From the NCBI RefSeq assembly GCF_011927785.1, contig NZ_JAATJK010000001.1, forward strand, positions 2,542,001 through 2,606,000: a stretch of DNA of 64,000 bases, given 5' to 3'. The DNA comes from Micromonospora profundi (GTDB taxonomy: Bacteria; Actinomycetota; Actinomycetes; Mycobacteriales; Micromonosporaceae). The notes below the pieces were generated by a model. That model ran no database searches. It was not told the DNA's origin and worked only from the letters and a program-made list of their open reading frames with translations. A program made the position numbers and the translations under genes. Positions within the stretch are counted from its first letter, which is position 1, and each line of letters begins with the position of its first letter. Shown here piece by piece: positions 24,467 to 33,654 of this stretch.

Positions 24467-26689
24467 ATGGCGGACGCGTCACCGACCGGACCGACGACAT
24501 CGGGCCAGGTCGTGGAGCTGCGTGTACACGGCGTCTCCAGAGCGGGCGCCGACCAGGTGCTCAACCGTCCGCACCTCGAGCAGGTCGCCGGGGACCGCAA
24601 CGGCGGCTTCTACCGCCCCCGCGCCGGCTATCCGGGCGCCACCGGACCGGGCGGGGTGACGCTGGAGGCGTACCGGTGGAGTGACCTGCCGTCCGGGACA
24701 GCCATGCGGACCCTGTCGCTGGTGTTCCTGCTGCCCTTCATGCTCTGCAATGTGGCGTTGTGGATGCGCCCGGGAAGCCACGCCTCGAAGCGTGCCGTCC
24801 TCGCGCTGTGCCGGGTGCTCGCGCTGACCCTCACGATGCTCTACGTCCTGGCCATCGTCGGAGGCGCGCTGGACCTGGTCGCCTGGCGCTGCATCGGCAC
24901 CCCGTCGTGCACGAACGGGCGGAGCTGGCTGTCGTGGCTCTCCGGACGGTCGCCGGGGGTACGGCTGGGGGTGCTGTCGGTGGTTCCGGTCGCCGCCATC
25001 GGACTCGTCTGGTGGCTGAGTTCGCGCCAGGGCCAGTCGTTCGATGCCTTCCGGACCCCGGTGCAGCAGACTTCGGCGCACCGGCTGAGCGGCGTCGGCC
25101 AGTGGGACGCCGCTCCGCTGGTCGGGCGGCTGCGTTCGGTGCACGTGGCGGCCGCGTTCGCCACTCTGGACGGCAGCCTGCTGGTCGCCCGGTCGAGCCA
25201 GCACTCCTCGGCGGTGATGGTGGTGCTGCTGGTGGCGTGCGGAGCGGTGCTGCTCACCTGTCTGGGGTTGCTCACCTCTGTGCAGGTCATCGACAGGCTC
25301 GGCCGGGAACGCCGAATGGACGGCCTCATCCGCGCGCTGCGCACAGTCACCTGCGGTCTGACGATCCTGGTGATCGCGCACATCGTCAGGAGTCCGGCAC
25401 CCTGGCCGCAGGGGGGTTCACTCCCCGGATACAGCGCGATCATGGCCTGCCTGTTCGTCAGCCAGACCGTGCTGGTGCTCATCCTCGCCGCGGTCGTCCT
25501 CTGGGGTCGCGGCGCCGGGCAACGGGGTGGGGCGTTGCGCGCACTGGGTACGCCCGTGTTCGTCACGATCGCCGCCGGGCTCGGCGTGGCGTTCTCCGCC
25601 GAGTTGGTCTACCGGGTGTCGGACCTGCTGGACCGCGACGGGGACACCGCCGACGCCCTGGGAACCAGCCCACCGCTGGCGTACAAATGGGCGATCTTCG
25701 GGTTTTTCCTTGCGGTGATGACCGCGCTGCTGGTCGCCTGGGCGATCACCATGCTGACTCGGCGGCAGCGGAGGCGGGCGGCGGCCGCGATCGTGGCGGC
25801 CGACTTCCCGGACGCGCCGCCGGAGGCGGGGCGGCGACTGCGGCAGGTCGAGCGTGCCGTGGCCCGAGCCCGGTTCACCGAGCGGCTGGAGCCGCTGACA
25901 GTGGTGTACGCCTGCCTGATCGCGCTGGGCCTGGCGACAAGCGCGCTGGGCATTATGCAGCTCCAGCCCGGCGACATGCTGCAACGCTTCATCGGGGTGC
26001 CCGTCGGCCTGGTCAACTTCATGATCGGGCTGGGCAGCTACGCGATCGCCTTCATCATCGCCGGGCTGGTCCTCGGCGGCATCTTCGCCTACCGCACGGC
26101 GCCGTTCCGCCGGTACGTCGGCGTGCTGTGGGACCTGGGGACCTTCTGGCCCCGGGCCGCGCACCCGTTCGCCCCGCCCTGCTACGCCGAGCGGGCCGTG
26201 CCGGAGCTGACCAAACGGATCACCTACCTCGTGGACCAGGGCAACGGTGTGCTGCTAGCCGGGCACAGTCACGGCTCGGTGCTGCTCGCCGCCACCGTGC
26301 TGCAACTACCACCTCGGGTCAGTGACCGGGTGGCCCTGTTGACGTACGGGTCCCCACTGCAACGGCTGTACTCGCGGCTGTTTCCCGCGTACGTCGACGA
26401 GGAGGTGCTGCACGAGGTCGGTCAGCGGGTCGGCTGGCGCTGGCTCAACCTGTGGCGCGACACCGACCCGATCGGCGGCTGGATCTTCGCCGCGCACCGG
26501 CCTGGCACCACCGAGACGCTGACCGGCCCGCCCGCGACCGTGGACCGCCGGTTGAAGGATCCGCAGGACGTCATGCCGCCGGCGAGCGACAGTGTGCCGC
26601 CGCCGATCCTCGCGCACCTGCCCTGCGAGTCGCAGGAGGAGTTCGCGGCGGCCGTACGGGACCTGGCCGGCCGGCTGCGCGCCGGCTGA
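24467..26689 (+). CDS. integral membrane protein with split alpha/beta-hydrolase signature
   Basis: A 740-residue protein of unknown function. Near residue 17 is VELRVHGVS, like the HG oxyanion strand that opens many alpha/beta-hydrolases. Residues about 80-560 contain roughly ten hydrophobic helices. The C-terminal 170 residues are soluble and contain the nucleophile elbow GHSHGS with Ser601, followed by LTYGSPL and a WRDTDPIGG segment that could supply the acid. A His in ILAHLPC near the C-terminus could complete a triad. The enzyme would thus be a membrane-embedded lipase or esterase whose hydrolase fold is interrupted by, or assembled across, a membrane domain. A G-rich stretch precedes the ATG. 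Stands alone, 25 bases before smpB. Confidence 0.75.
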   Translation: MADASPTGPTTSGQVVELRVHGVSRAGADQVLNRPHLEQVAGDRNGGFYRPRAGYPGATGPGGVTLEAYRWSDLPSGTAMRTLSLVFLLPFMLCNVALWMRPGSHASKRAVLALCRVLALTLTMLYVLAIVGGALDLVAWRCIGTPSCTNGRSWLSWLSGRSPGVRLGVLSVVPVAAIGLVWWLSSRQGQSFDAFRTPVQQTSAHRLSGVGQWDAAPLVGRLRSVHVAAAFATLDGSLLVARSSQHSSAVMVVLLVACGAVLLTCLGLLTSVQVIDRLGRERRMDGLIRALRTVTCGLTILVIAHIVRSPAPWPQGGSLPGYSAIMACLFVSQTVLVLILAAVVLWGRGAGQRGGALRALGTPVFVTIAAGLGVAFSAELVYRVSDLLDRDGDTADALGTSPPLAYKWAIFGFFLAVMTALLVAWAITMLTRRQRRRAAAAIVAADFPDAPPEAGRRLRQVERAVARARFTERLEPLTVVYACLIALGLATSALGIMQLQPGDMLQRFIGVPVGLVNFMIGLGSYAIAFIIAGLVLGGIFAYRTAPFRRYVGVLWDLGTFWPRAAHPFAPPCYAERAVPELTKRITYLVDQGNGVLLAGHSHGSVLLAATVLQLPPRVSDRVALLTYGSPLQRLYSRLFPAYVDEEVLHEVGQRVGWRWLNLWRDTDPIGGWIFAAHRPGTTETLTGPPATVDRRLKDPQDVMPPASDSVPPPILAHLPCESQEEFAAAVRDLAGRLRAG

Positions 26690-26702
26690 CCCGGCGGCCG
26701 GA

Positions 26703-26708
26703 TATCGT
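26703..26708 (+). promoter_or_regulatory. -10 box TATCGT, probable leaderless start of smpB
   Basis: TATCGT ends six bases before the GTG of smpB and no ribosome site is present in the 25-base gap. Confidence 0.5.
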
Positions 26709-26714
26709 CACCGC

Positions 26715-27206
26715 GTGAGCAGGTCCCAACAGCCGCAACGCCGACTGATCGCCTCCAACAAGAAGGCACGGCACGAATACACGGTGCTGCGCACGTACGA
26801 GGCGGGAATCGTGCTCGTCGGCACCGAGGTGAAGTCGCTGCGCGAGGGGCGGGCCTCGCTGGTGGACGCGTTCGCCCACGAGCGCGACGGCGAGATCGTG
26901 CTGTACGGCCTACACATCGCCGAATACGCCTACGGCACGTGGACCAACCACGCTCCCCGCCGCAACCGCAAGCTGCTGCTGCACCGGGCCGAGATCGACC
27001 GGATCCTGGACAAGGTCCGCGAGGGCGGGGTGACCCTGGTGCCGCTGTCGATGTACTTCGAGAACGGCTACGCCAAGGTCGAGCTGGCCCTGGCCAAGGG
27101 CAAGCGCTCGTACGACAAGCGGCAGACGCTTGCCGAACGGGACGCCAACCGGGAGATCGCCCGCGAACTGGGCCGGCACCTCAAGGGCCACCCGCGCCGC
27201 CCCTGA
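26715..27206 (+). CDS. smpB: SsrA-binding protein SmpB
   Basis: A 163-residue SmpB, the partner of tmRNA in trans-translation, which rescues ribosomes stalled on broken mRNA. The beta-barrel has the family blocks [30 protein letters not shown] and RNRKLLLH. The basic C-terminal tail ([20 protein letters not shown]) enters the ribosome decoding channel. The GTG start lies six bases after a -10-like hexamer, so translation is probably leaderless. I looked for tmRNA (ssrA) downstream, but the following 222-base gap is too short and lacks the tRNA-like ends. Confidence 0.97.
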   Translation: MSRSQQPQRRLIASNKKARHEYTVLRTYEAGIVLVGTEVKSLREGRASLVDAFAHERDGEIVLYGLHIAEYAYGTWTNHAPRRNRKLLLHRAEIDRILDKVREGGVTLVPLSMYFENGYAKVELALAKGKRSYDKRQTLAERDANREIARELGRHLKGHPRRP

Positions 27207-27394
27207 CCCCCAATGCGCCACGCCCGCTGCGCTGCGCTGCGCGCTGATGATCGCGCTCGAATCAGGAAGGTGGCCTCACCGGCACCCTTCGATCCAGGAT
27301 CAAGAACGATCATGCGGATGGGTCGAGGCCCGGACGGCGCATCTGCTGTCTTCCTAGCCCGTTTGCTATTGCGGATGCTGGCGTCCCATGCCTT

Positions 27395-27408
27395 ACCTGC
27401 TTGCAGGT
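27395..27408. promoter_or_regulatory. palindrome ACCTGC-TT-GCAGGT upstream of the molybdate operon
   Basis: Perfect 6-base arms ending eight bases before the -10-like TAGGGT (27417-27422), i.e. over the -35 region. It is the best candidate operator for the HTH-Mop regulator encoded immediately downstream. Confidence 0.65.
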
Positions 27409-27416
27409 GCGGACGC

Positions 27417-27422
27417 TAGGGT
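27417..27422 (+). promoter_or_regulatory. -10 box TAGGGT, probable leaderless start of the molybdate operon
   Basis: TAGGGT ends six bases before the GTG start at 27429; no ribosome site is seen. Confidence 0.5.
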
Positions 27423-27428
27423 GAGCCG

Positions 27429-27851
27429 GTGACGATGTTCCGGATCGGTGAGGCGGCCGACCTGCTCGGGGTCAGCGCCGACACCATCCGTCGCTGGGTG
27501 GACGCCGGGAGACTGCCCGCCGGGCGCGACGAGCACGGCCACCGCGTCATCGACGGCGTCGACCTCGCCGCCTTCGCCCGCGCCCGGGCCGCGGACCCGG
27601 AGGCGGGCGCCGAGTTCTCCTCCGCCCGCAACCGGCTGCGCGGCATCGTCGTGGACGTCCGCAAGGACACAGTGATGGCCCAGGTCGACATCCAGGCCGG
27701 GCCGTTCCGAATCGTGTCGCTGCTGAGCCGGGAGGCCGTCGACGAGCTCGACCTGCGGGTCGGGTCGATGGCCGTCGCGGTGATCAAGTCGACGACCGTG
27801 GTGGTGGAGCGGGCCGCGCCCTCACCGACCAGGGGAAGGTCAGACGGATGA
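27429..27851 (+). CDS. molybdate-responsive regulator: BldC/MerR-like HTH plus Mop domain
   Basis: A 140-residue protein. Residues about 1-55 form a MerR/BldC-type helix-turn-helix (RIGEAADLLGVSADTIRRWV, then GRLPAGRDEHGHR). Residues about 65-130 form a single Mop/TOBE molybdate-binding domain (SARNRLRGIVVDVRKDTVMAQVDI, then LRVGSMAVAVIKSTTVVV). It would sense molybdate (or tungstate) and regulate the modABC genes, which it overlaps by four bases. In enteric bacteria ModE does this with a different HTH; this compact form is the actinobacterial equivalent by inference. Likely leaderless. Confidence 0.88.
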   Translation: MTMFRIGEAADLLGVSADTIRRWVDAGRLPAGRDEHGHRVIDGVDLAAFARARAADPEAGAEFSSARNRLRGIVVDVRKDTVMAQVDIQAGPFRIVSLLSREAVDELDLRVGSMAVAVIKSTTVVVERAAPSPTRGRSDG

Positions 27852-28642
27852 GGACGCGGGCGACGCGCGGGGTGGTGGCCCTCCTGGTGGCGGTGGCCGG
27901 GCTGGCGATGACCGGATGCGGCAACAGCGGTGATCCCGCGCCGGGCGGCAGCGCGGACGGCCGGGTCACCGGAACCGTGACGGTGTTCGCGGCGGCCTCG
28001 CTGACCGAGTCGTTCACCAGGCTCGGTGCGGATTTCGAGGCCGCCAACCCGGGCACCACCGTGACCTTCAACTTCGCCGGCAGCTCCGCCCTCGCCAACC
28101 AGGTCAACCAGGGCGCACCGGCGGACGTCTTCGCCTCGGCCGCACCACGGAACATGACGACGGTGGCCGAGGCCGGCAACGCCGACGGCACGCCTGTCAC
28201 CTTCGCCCGCAACCAACTGGTGATCGCGGTGCCCGCCGGCAATCCGAAGGCGTTGACCGGGCTGGCCGACCTGACCCGGCGGGGCGTGAAGGTGGCGCTC
28301 TGCGCCGACCAGGTGCCCTGCGGCGCAGCGGCCCGGTCGGCCCTCGACGCAGCCGGCGTCGCGTTGACCCCGGTGACCCTTGAGCGGGACGTCAGGGGCG
28401 CGTTGGCCAAGGTGAAGCTGGGCGAGGTCGACGCCGCCCTCGTCTACCGAACGGATGCGCGGGCGGCGAGCGCGGACGTGACGGGCGTCGAGTTTCCCGA
28501 GTCGGCGCGGGCGGTCAACGACTACCCGATCGTCGCGCTGAAGGACGCGCCGAATCCGGCCGGCGCGCGGGCCTTCGTCGCGTACGTCCGCTCGGCGCCG
28601 GCCCAGGTGGTCCTCGCCGGGGCCGGTTTCCAGTCGCCGTGA
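27848..28642 (+). CDS. modA: molybdate ABC transporter substrate-binding lipoprotein ModA
   Basis: A 264-residue lipoprotein: signal peptide with lipobox AMTGC and Cys24 as the lipid anchor. The mature domain shows TVFAAASLTESFTRL, NFAGSSALANQVNQGAPADVFASA and the VNDYPIVAL tail, diagnostic of ModA and its oxyanion-binding loops. It overlaps the regulator gene (ATGA, four bases) and modB (four bases), so the four genes are one operon. Imports molybdate for molybdopterin enzymes. Confidence 0.95.
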   Translation: MRTRATRGVVALLVAVAGLAMTGCGNSGDPAPGGSADGRVTGTVTVFAAASLTESFTRLGADFEAANPGTTVTFNFAGSSALANQVNQGAPADVFASAAPRNMTTVAEAGNADGTPVTFARNQLVIAVPAGNPKALTGLADLTRRGVKVALCADQVPCGAAARSALDAAGVALTPVTLERDVRGALAKVKLGEVDAALVYRTDARAASADVTGVEFPESARAVNDYPIVALKDAPNPAGARAFVAYVRSAPAQVVLAGAGFQSP

Positions 28643-29454
28643 GCCGGGTCCACACGGTCGCCGTGCCGCACCGACGCGGTCGGGTGCCGGCGGCGCTGCT
28701 GATCCCGGCCGGGCTGGGTCTGCTCTTTCTCGTCCTGCCGCTGGCCGGGCTGGTGATCCGGGCGCCGTGGACGACATTGCCGCAGCGGCTCACCGAGCCT
28801 GGTGCACTGACCGCGCTACGGCTGTCGGTGCAGACCGCCACCCTCGCCACACTGCTCTGTCTGCTGCTCGGGGTGCCGCTGGCCTGGCTGCTCGCCCGGG
28901 TCGAGTTTCCCGGTCGCCGGCTGGTCCGTGCGCTGGTCACCGTACCGCTGGTGCTGCCGCCGGTGGTCGGTGGCGTGGCGCTGCTGCTGGTCTTCGGCAG
29001 GCGCGGGCTGCTCGGCGGCTGGCTCGACTCCACGTTCGGCATCACGCTGCCGTTCACCACCGCCGGTGTCGTGCTGGCCGAGGCGTTCGTCGCCATGCCG
29101 TTCCTGGTCATCGCCGTGGAGGGTGCGCTGCGCGCCGCCGACCACCGCTACGAGGAGGCAGCCGCGACGTTGGGCGCCAGCCGTTGGACGACATTCACCC
29201 ACGTCACGCTGCCGCTTGTGGCGCCCGGGCTGGCCGCCGGTGCGGTGTTGTGCTGGGCGCGGGCGCTCGGCGAGTTCGGCGCCACCATCACCTTCGCCGG
29301 CAACTATCCCGGCCGGACGCAGACCATGCCGCTCGCCGTCTATCTGGCGTTGGAGACCGACCTGGAGGCCGCCATAGTGCTCAGTCTGGTGCTGCTCGTC
29401 GTCTCGGTGGGAATCCTGGCGGCGCTGCGGGACCGCTGGTTGACAAGCGCATGA
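28639..29454 (+). CDS. modB: molybdate ABC transporter permease ModB
   Basis: A 271-residue membrane protein with about six helices. Family blocks include LPLVLPPVVGGVALLLVFGRRGLLG and the EAA loop DHRYEEAAATLGASRWTTF. The end GEFGATITFAGNYPGRTQTMPLAVY is very characteristic of ModB. It starts with GTG overlapping the modA stop by four bases and its stop overlaps modC by four. Forms the homodimeric membrane channel for molybdate. Confidence 0.95.
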   Translation: MSRVHTVAVPHRRGRVPAALLIPAGLGLLFLVLPLAGLVIRAPWTTLPQRLTEPGALTALRLSVQTATLATLLCLLLGVPLAWLLARVEFPGRRLVRALVTVPLVLPPVVGGVALLLVFGRRGLLGGWLDSTFGITLPFTTAGVVLAEAFVAMPFLVIAVEGALRAADHRYEEAAATLGASRWTTFTHVTLPLVAPGLAAGAVLCWARALGEFGATITFAGNYPGRTQTMPLAVYLALETDLEAAIVLSLVLLVVSVGILAALRDRWLTSA

Positions 29455-30518
29455 GCGGGCCGCTGCTCGACGCCCGGCTCGTCGTCGACCGGGCCGCCTT
29501 CCGGCTCGACGTGCCGCTGCGGGTCGCGCCCGGCGAGGTGGTCGCGCTGCTCGGCCCGAACGGCGCCGGCAAGACCACTGCGTTGCGCGCGCTGGCCGGG
29601 CTGCATCCGCTCACCGACGGGCACGTCACCCTCGATGGCGTCGACCTGGACCGCCCGGCGACGCGCGCTTGGGTGCCCACCGAACGCCGGTCGGTCGGCG
29701 TGGTCTTCCAGGACTACCTGCTCTTTCCCCACCTCAGCGCGCTGGACAATGTGGCGTTCGGGCCGCGCCGGCACGGCGTCGACCGGCGGGCCGCGCGTGC
29801 CACGGCCCAGGGCTGGCTCGACCGGGTGGGTCTGACCGGTCAGGAGCACCGCAGGCCCCGGCAGCTCTCCGGCGGTCAGGCGCAGCGTGTCGCGCTGGCC
29901 CGCGCGCTGGCCGTGACACCGTCACTGCTGCTGCTGGACGAACCACTCGCCGCGCTGGACGCTCGTACCCGACTGGACACCCGCGCGGAGCTGCATCGAC
30001 ACCTGGCCGCGCACCCGGGCGCGACGGTGCTTGTCACCCACGATCCGCTGGACGCGCTGGCGCTGGCCGACCGTCTGGTCATCGTGGAGGGTGGCCGGGT
30101 GGTGCAGGAAGGGGACGGGCCGAGCGTCACCGCCCGCCCACGCACCGACTACGTGGCCCGGCTGGTCGGGCTGAACCTCTATCGGGGTCGGGCCGACGGG
30201 CACCGCGTGCGGGTCGCACCGGAGCTGACCCTGACCGTCGCCGACCGGCTGGACGGCGAGGCGTTCGTCGCGTTCCGGCCGGCCGCGGTGGCCCTGCACC
30301 CGACCCGCCCGGAAGGCAGCCCGCGCAACATCTGGGCTGGCACTGTCGTCGGCGTCCAACGACACGGTGACAACGTGCGGGTGCAGGTCGACGGGCCGAT
30401 CGGAGTGGCAGCCGACGTCACGCCGGCCGCCGCCGCCCACCTGCGGCTGCTTCCGGGCCAGCCGGTCTGGGTGGCGGTCAAGGCCGCCGAAACGAACGCC
30501 TACCCGGCCACCGGCTGA
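29451..30518 (+). CDS. modC: molybdate ABC transporter ATPase ModC
   Basis: A 355-residue ATPase: Walker A GPNGAGKTT near residue 38, Q-loop VVFQDYLLFPHL, signature LSGGQAQRVALARAL, Walker B LLLDEPLAALD and H-loop THDPLDAL. After residue 235 come a regulatory linker and a C-terminal Mop/TOBE domain (RNIWAGTVVGVQRHGDNVRVQV), which in ModC senses molybdate and inhibits transport. The ATG overlaps the modB stop by four bases. Last gene of the operon; a long in-frame extension upstream is antisense/alternative-frame noise over modB. Confidence 0.95.
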   Translation: MSGPLLDARLVVDRAAFRLDVPLRVAPGEVVALLGPNGAGKTTALRALAGLHPLTDGHVTLDGVDLDRPATRAWVPTERRSVGVVFQDYLLFPHLSALDNVAFGPRRHGVDRRAARATAQGWLDRVGLTGQEHRRPRQLSGGQAQRVALARALAVTPSLLLLDEPLAALDARTRLDTRAELHRHLAAHPGATVLVTHDPLDALALADRLVIVEGGRVVQEGDGPSVTARPRTDYVARLVGLNLYRGRADGHRVRVAPELTLTVADRLDGEAFVAFRPAAVALHPTRPEGSPRNIWAGTVVGVQRHGDNVRVQVDGPIGVAADVTPAAAAHLRLLPGQPVWVAVKAAETNAYPATG

Positions 30519-30524
30519 CACCTC

Positions 30525-30604
30525 GCACGCCCGGCACACCCGCACAACCGGCACGCGCGGACCCGGCACGCGCGGACCCGGCACACCCGCACGCCCGGCA
30601 CGGC
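30525..30604. repeat. degenerate short tandem repeats behind modC
   Basis: CGCGGACCCGGCACG is repeated twice in a row, flanked by several CACACCCGCAC / CGCCCGGCA units. It fills most of the 135-base convergent gap between modC and the Phd-like gene. No coding potential; irregular spacing rules out a CRISPR array. Confidence 0.6.
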
Positions 30605-30653
30605 GGACCTGCTCAGCCGCGCGCGAGCACGGCCCATTCGGTCTCGGGCGCGG

Positions 30654-31067
30654 TCAGCCGGCGAGCAGGTCGGCGTGGGCTGCGCGCAGCCGCGCCAATG
30701 ACGGGTCGCTGCCCGGGACGACTCGACGATCCAGCTCGGCCCACACCTCGGCCAGCGCCGCTCGGACCGCGCCCAACTCGGCGGCGTGCCGTTGGCTGCT
30801 GCGGCGATGCTGCTCGTCGAGGCGGCGGGCCCAACCGGCGGTGACCGCGGCGAGCCGGTCGGCGTCGGCGCGGGCCTGGGCGCCACTGCGGGCGGCTGCG
30901 GCGGGGACGATCGCGGCGACCGGGCGGGGATCGCCGTCGCGGGTGACGACGGTGACCGCGTCGGTCAGCTCGGCCAATGCGACGAGCTGACTGAACCGGG
31001 TGCGCGCCTCACGCAGCGGCACGGAACGCGGCGGGTCGGAATGAGGGGTGAGCGCGGGAACGGCCAT
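30654..31067 (-). CDS. Phd/YefM-like antitoxin-domain protein, orphan
   Basis: A 137-residue protein. The N-terminal 60 residues look like a Phd/YefM antitoxin DNA-binding domain: SVPLREARTRFSQLVALAE, then AVTVVTRDGDPRPVAAIVP, with the usual beta-strand-plus-helix layout. The C-terminal 75 residues are Ala/Arg/Glu-rich and helical, longer than a standard toxin-binding tail. No toxin gene (PIN, RelE, Doc) is next to it; the neighbours are modC and a GNAT. Some GNAT proteins are toxins, but the GNAT at 31110 belongs to the RimJ/RimL type, so pairing is not supported. Confidence 0.65.
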   Translation of the reverse strand: MAVPALTPHSDPPRSVPLREARTRFSQLVALAELTDAVTVVTRDGDPRPVAAIVPAAAARSGAQARADADRLAAVTAGWARRLDEQHRRSSQRHAAELGAVRAALAEVWAELDRRVVPGSDPSLARLRAAHADLLAG

Positions 31068-31109
31068 GGATGCATGGTGCCGCCCGGGTACGACAGAAAT
31101 CAGCAGTCG

Positions 31110-31682
31110 TCAGTGGACGGTCGACTCCGGATCCGCCTGCCGGGCCAGCCACTCGGGAGCCAGCACCGACCAGATCTGCAGGTCGATGCGGCCGTTCGGA
31201 CCCGGATAGACCTGCCGCAGGGTGCCGTCGTGGCGCAGGCCGAGCCGGCGGGCCAGGGCGATGCTGCGGGCGTTGTCGGCGTTGGTCCGCCACTCGACCC
31301 GGTGGATGCCACGCTCGCGTACCGCCCAGTCGATGATCCGGCGGATCGCGGGGGCCATCAAGCCCCGCCCCTGCGCGGCCGGCTCCAGCCAGCAGCCGAC
31401 CTCGCAGACGCCAATGGTGACGTCGAACGACACGAACATGACCCCGCCGATCAACCTCCCCTGCCGCCACAGTCCCCAGATGCCGCCGCTGTCGCTGGCC
31501 CAGCGGTCGGCGTAGCGCTGCAAGACCGCGCGGGCCGACGGCAGGTCGGTGGCGACGAATGTCGACGACACCCAGGGCAGGATGTGCTCCCGCGACCGGT
31601 CAAGGTTGGCGAGGAACTCCTCGGCCCGCCAGGGTTCCAGCGGGCGTAGCTCGACCTCGTCGGTCAGCGGCAGGGCGAACAC
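31110..31682 (-). CDS. GNAT N-acetyltransferase, RimJ/RimL type
   Basis: A 190-residue acetyl-CoA-dependent acetyltransferase. The typical RimJ/L order is visible: [19 protein letters not shown] at the N-terminus, [19 protein letters not shown] forming the acetyl-CoA pyrophosphate loop (QGRG), then [22 protein letters not shown] and a [10 protein letters not shown] ending. GTG start at 31682 with GGAGG in front. Substrate may be a ribosomal protein N-terminus, an amino acid or an antibiotic; nothing in the context decides. Confidence 0.9.
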   Translation of the reverse strand: MFALPLTDEVELRPLEPWRAEEFLANLDRSREHILPWVSSTFVATDLPSARAVLQRYADRWASDSGGIWGLWRQGRLIGGVMFVSFDVTIGVCEVGCWLEPAAQGRGLMAPAIRRIIDWAVRERGIHRVEWRTNADNARSIALARRLGLRHDGTLRQVYPGPNGRIDLQIWSVLAPEWLARQADPESTVH

Positions 31683-31761
31683 CGGGCCTCCAGGTACGCG
31701 TCGGACGACGGGTAGCAGACTCGCACAGGCCGGTACGCCGCAGCACCGCCGGCCCCCGCGC

Positions 31762-32202
31762 TCAGACCGGCAGGTGTGTCCGCAAGGCGGCGAACTGGGC
31801 GACAGTGAGGTACGACGGGTTGGCGGCCTGCGGCTGGCGGAAGACCTCCAGGGCAGCGAGCCGGTCGTCGGCGCGCAGTCGCTGCCGGGGCACCCGGTCC
31901 GCCTCGTCGAGGATCACCAGGTCCAGTGGCACCGACCAGGTCTGCCCGGGCGGGTCCGGCTCGGCCGGCCCGGTGACCCGGCCGATCCCCCACACCCCGT
32001 ACGGCAGGCGGGCGCGGCTGCCGCTGGCCCAGAACACCACAGGCTGCCCGGCGCGCATCAACAGCGCCCGGTAGCCGGGACGTACGCACCAGTTGGTCAC
32101 CCGGGGATCCCTGGCGAATCGGCTGGTCAGGTCGACCCTGTCGGCATTGCCCTTGATCAGCCAGGCGCCCAGATCGTCGAGGCTCACCCGTGGCTCGGTC
32201 AT
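31762..32202 (-). CDS. EVE/PUA-like domain protein
   Basis: A 146-residue single-domain protein. [12 protein letters not shown] at the start, [37 protein letters not shown] and the final [21 protein letters not shown] follow the order of EVE domains, which bind modified bases in DNA or RNA. I choose the ATG at 32202 with a GAGG in front; the frame extends 11 codons further. Function unknown; no restriction or RNA-modification gene is adjacent. Confidence 0.65.
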   Translation of the reverse strand: MTEPRVSLDDLGAWLIKGNADRVDLTSRFARDPRVTNWCVRPGYRALLMRAGQPVVFWASGSRARLPYGVWGIGRVTGPAEPDPPGQTWSVPLDLVILDEADRVPRQRLRADDRLAALEVFRQPQAANPSYLTVAQFAALRTHLPV

Positions 32203-32235
32203 CGCCTCAACCTGCCCCGGCCGAGGGCGGTCCAA

Positions 32236-33471
32236 TCAGATGATCATGTGGGTCCAGTAACTGAGCCAGAGCACGAACAGCGCGCCCTGCACCACGGCGA
32301 GCGCCGCTGTCAACCACACGTCGACGGTGGCCCGGCGTGCCCAGCGGGCCAGCACCAGGGCGACCGGGAACACCGCGAGCAGGTAACGCAGCAGGCTCTT
32401 GTAGACCGGCGGCCCCATCGACAGCGGCACCAGCACCATGAGCACTCCGTAGACCACGTAGGCCACGTCGCGGCGGCGGAACCCGGCGGCCAGGATCGCC
32501 AGCACGACAACGGCGAAGGCGACCCGGACGGCGTCGCGCGGTTCCCCGGTCAACCCGTCAAGCAGCACCGGCACCGGGTTCTGCACCTCGATCCCCCAGC
32601 CGGTCTGCTGGGCGTGCTGGTAGGCGAACCAGTCCCCGCCACGCCACCGGCAGAACGCCATGAAGGTGAACCAGCCGGCGGGCAGCAGCAGCAACGGCCA
32701 GCCGATCCGCAGGTATCCGAGCAGGCTGCGAGGGCCGAGCCGCCAGTCGTGCTGGCGCAGCAGCACCAGCGCCAGCGGCAGCGCGACGAGCAGGCCGACC
32801 GACCGGCTCATCGCCAGGAAGTAGCCGACCACGCCGACAAGCAGCCACCGGCCCCGCTCGGCGTAGTAGAACGCGGCCAACGCGAGGCAGACGAACAGCG
32901 ACTCGGTGAGCGCCGCCTGGAACAGGAACGCGGTCGGCAGCAGCACCAGGTACCTGGTGAACCGGCGGGCGGCGTCCGCGTCGCCGAGCAGCACCTCGGC
33001 CAGTCGGTAGCCGTACCAGAGGGCCAGCAGGAACGCCACGTTGCTGATCAAGAGCAGGGCCAGCGCGTTGTCGCCGCCGAGCAGCGCGCCGACCGGCCGG
33101 GCCAGGAACGGATACAGCAGCGGAAACCCGAAGTCGTTCCACGGCGCTCCGGTCAACGGCAGTTCGCTGAGCCGCAGGTAGAGCAGCGCGTCCCAGGCGA
33201 ACCAGAACGAGATCCACCGGTGCCCGGAGACCTCCCGCTGCTGCGCCCACATCAACGTCTCGTCCGGCGGCGGCGCTCCGGGGACGCCGTCCCAGGCGTG
33301 CAGGGTCAGCAGCCCGACGAGCGTGAACAGCAGCTTCGCGCCGAGGAACAGTCCGATCACGTACGGCCAGGGCGCCGGCACCCGGCGGGCCAGGCGCGTG
33401 GCGGCGTCGGCCCCGCCGACCACCCGCGCGGCCAGCGCCGCCGGTCGCCGGCCCCTTCGCCACCGGTGCAT
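32236..33471 (-). CDS. PIG-V-like membrane glycosyltransferase (GT-C fold)
   Basis: A 411-residue protein with about ten to eleven membrane helices after a basic N-terminal tail. The first periplasmic loop contains [20 protein letters not shown], like the WD-Y element of PIG-V (mannosyltransferase) family proteins. [40 protein letters not shown] and [11 protein letters not shown] follow in family order. It probably transfers mannose from a polyprenyl-phosphate donor on the outer face. I chose ATG 33471 (GGGGGAG upstream); 33501 is the longer alternative. Divergent from the flavoprotein gene at 33655. Confidence 0.8.
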   Translation of the reverse strand: MHRWRRGRRPAALAARVVGGADAATRLARRVPAPWPYVIGLFLGAKLLFTLVGLLTLHAWDGVPGAPPPDETLMWAQQREVSGHRWISFWFAWDALLYLRLSELPLTGAPWNDFGFPLLYPFLARPVGALLGGDNALALLLISNVAFLLALWYGYRLAEVLLGDADAARRFTRYLVLLPTAFLFQAALTESLFVCLALAAFYYAERGRWLLVGVVGYFLAMSRSVGLLVALPLALVLLRQHDWRLGPRSLLGYLRIGWPLLLLPAGWFTFMAFCRWRGGDWFAYQHAQQTGWGIEVQNPVPVLLDGLTGEPRDAVRVAFAVVVLAILAAGFRRRDVAYVVYGVLMVLVPLSMGPPVYKSLLRYLLAVFPVALVLARWARRATVDVWLTAALAVVQGALFVLWLSYWTHMII

Positions 33472-33654
33472 CCGCCCGCTCCCCCGGTCCGACCGGCCCA
33501 TCCGCCGCGCGGGGGTTCGCCCCTTTCTGTTGTACGCCCCATCGCGCGCGGACGGAGCGGAAACTCAGGACCGCAACGTCGCGAAGGTGACAACTGCCGC
33601 AAAGCGGGTACGCGCCGTGCCTCAACAACGGCAGTGAGCAGGGAGTACGGCGAC

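Noticed and set aside
27207..27428. Possible tmRNA (ssrA) after smpB
   Set aside because: The gap is only 222 bases and lacks the tRNA-like ends and tag-coding segment.
30525..30604. Short repeats behind modC as a CRISPR array
   Set aside because: Units are 10-15 bases, irregularly spaced and without spacers of uniform length; no cas genes are in the window.
31110..31682. GNAT as toxin partner of the Phd-like protein
   Set aside because: The Phd domain gene is downstream of it by 42 bases and the GNAT has the complete RimJ/RimL layout rather than a toxin GNAT; no evidence for a pair.
31549..33654. About 700 in-frame codons upstream of the flavoprotein gene, apparently one 1220-codon ORF
   Set aside because: They run antisense through the GNAT, EVE and membrane-transferase genes, have no family motifs and lack a start with a ribosome site. 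The flavoprotein starts cleanly at 33655 with the FAD motif at once.
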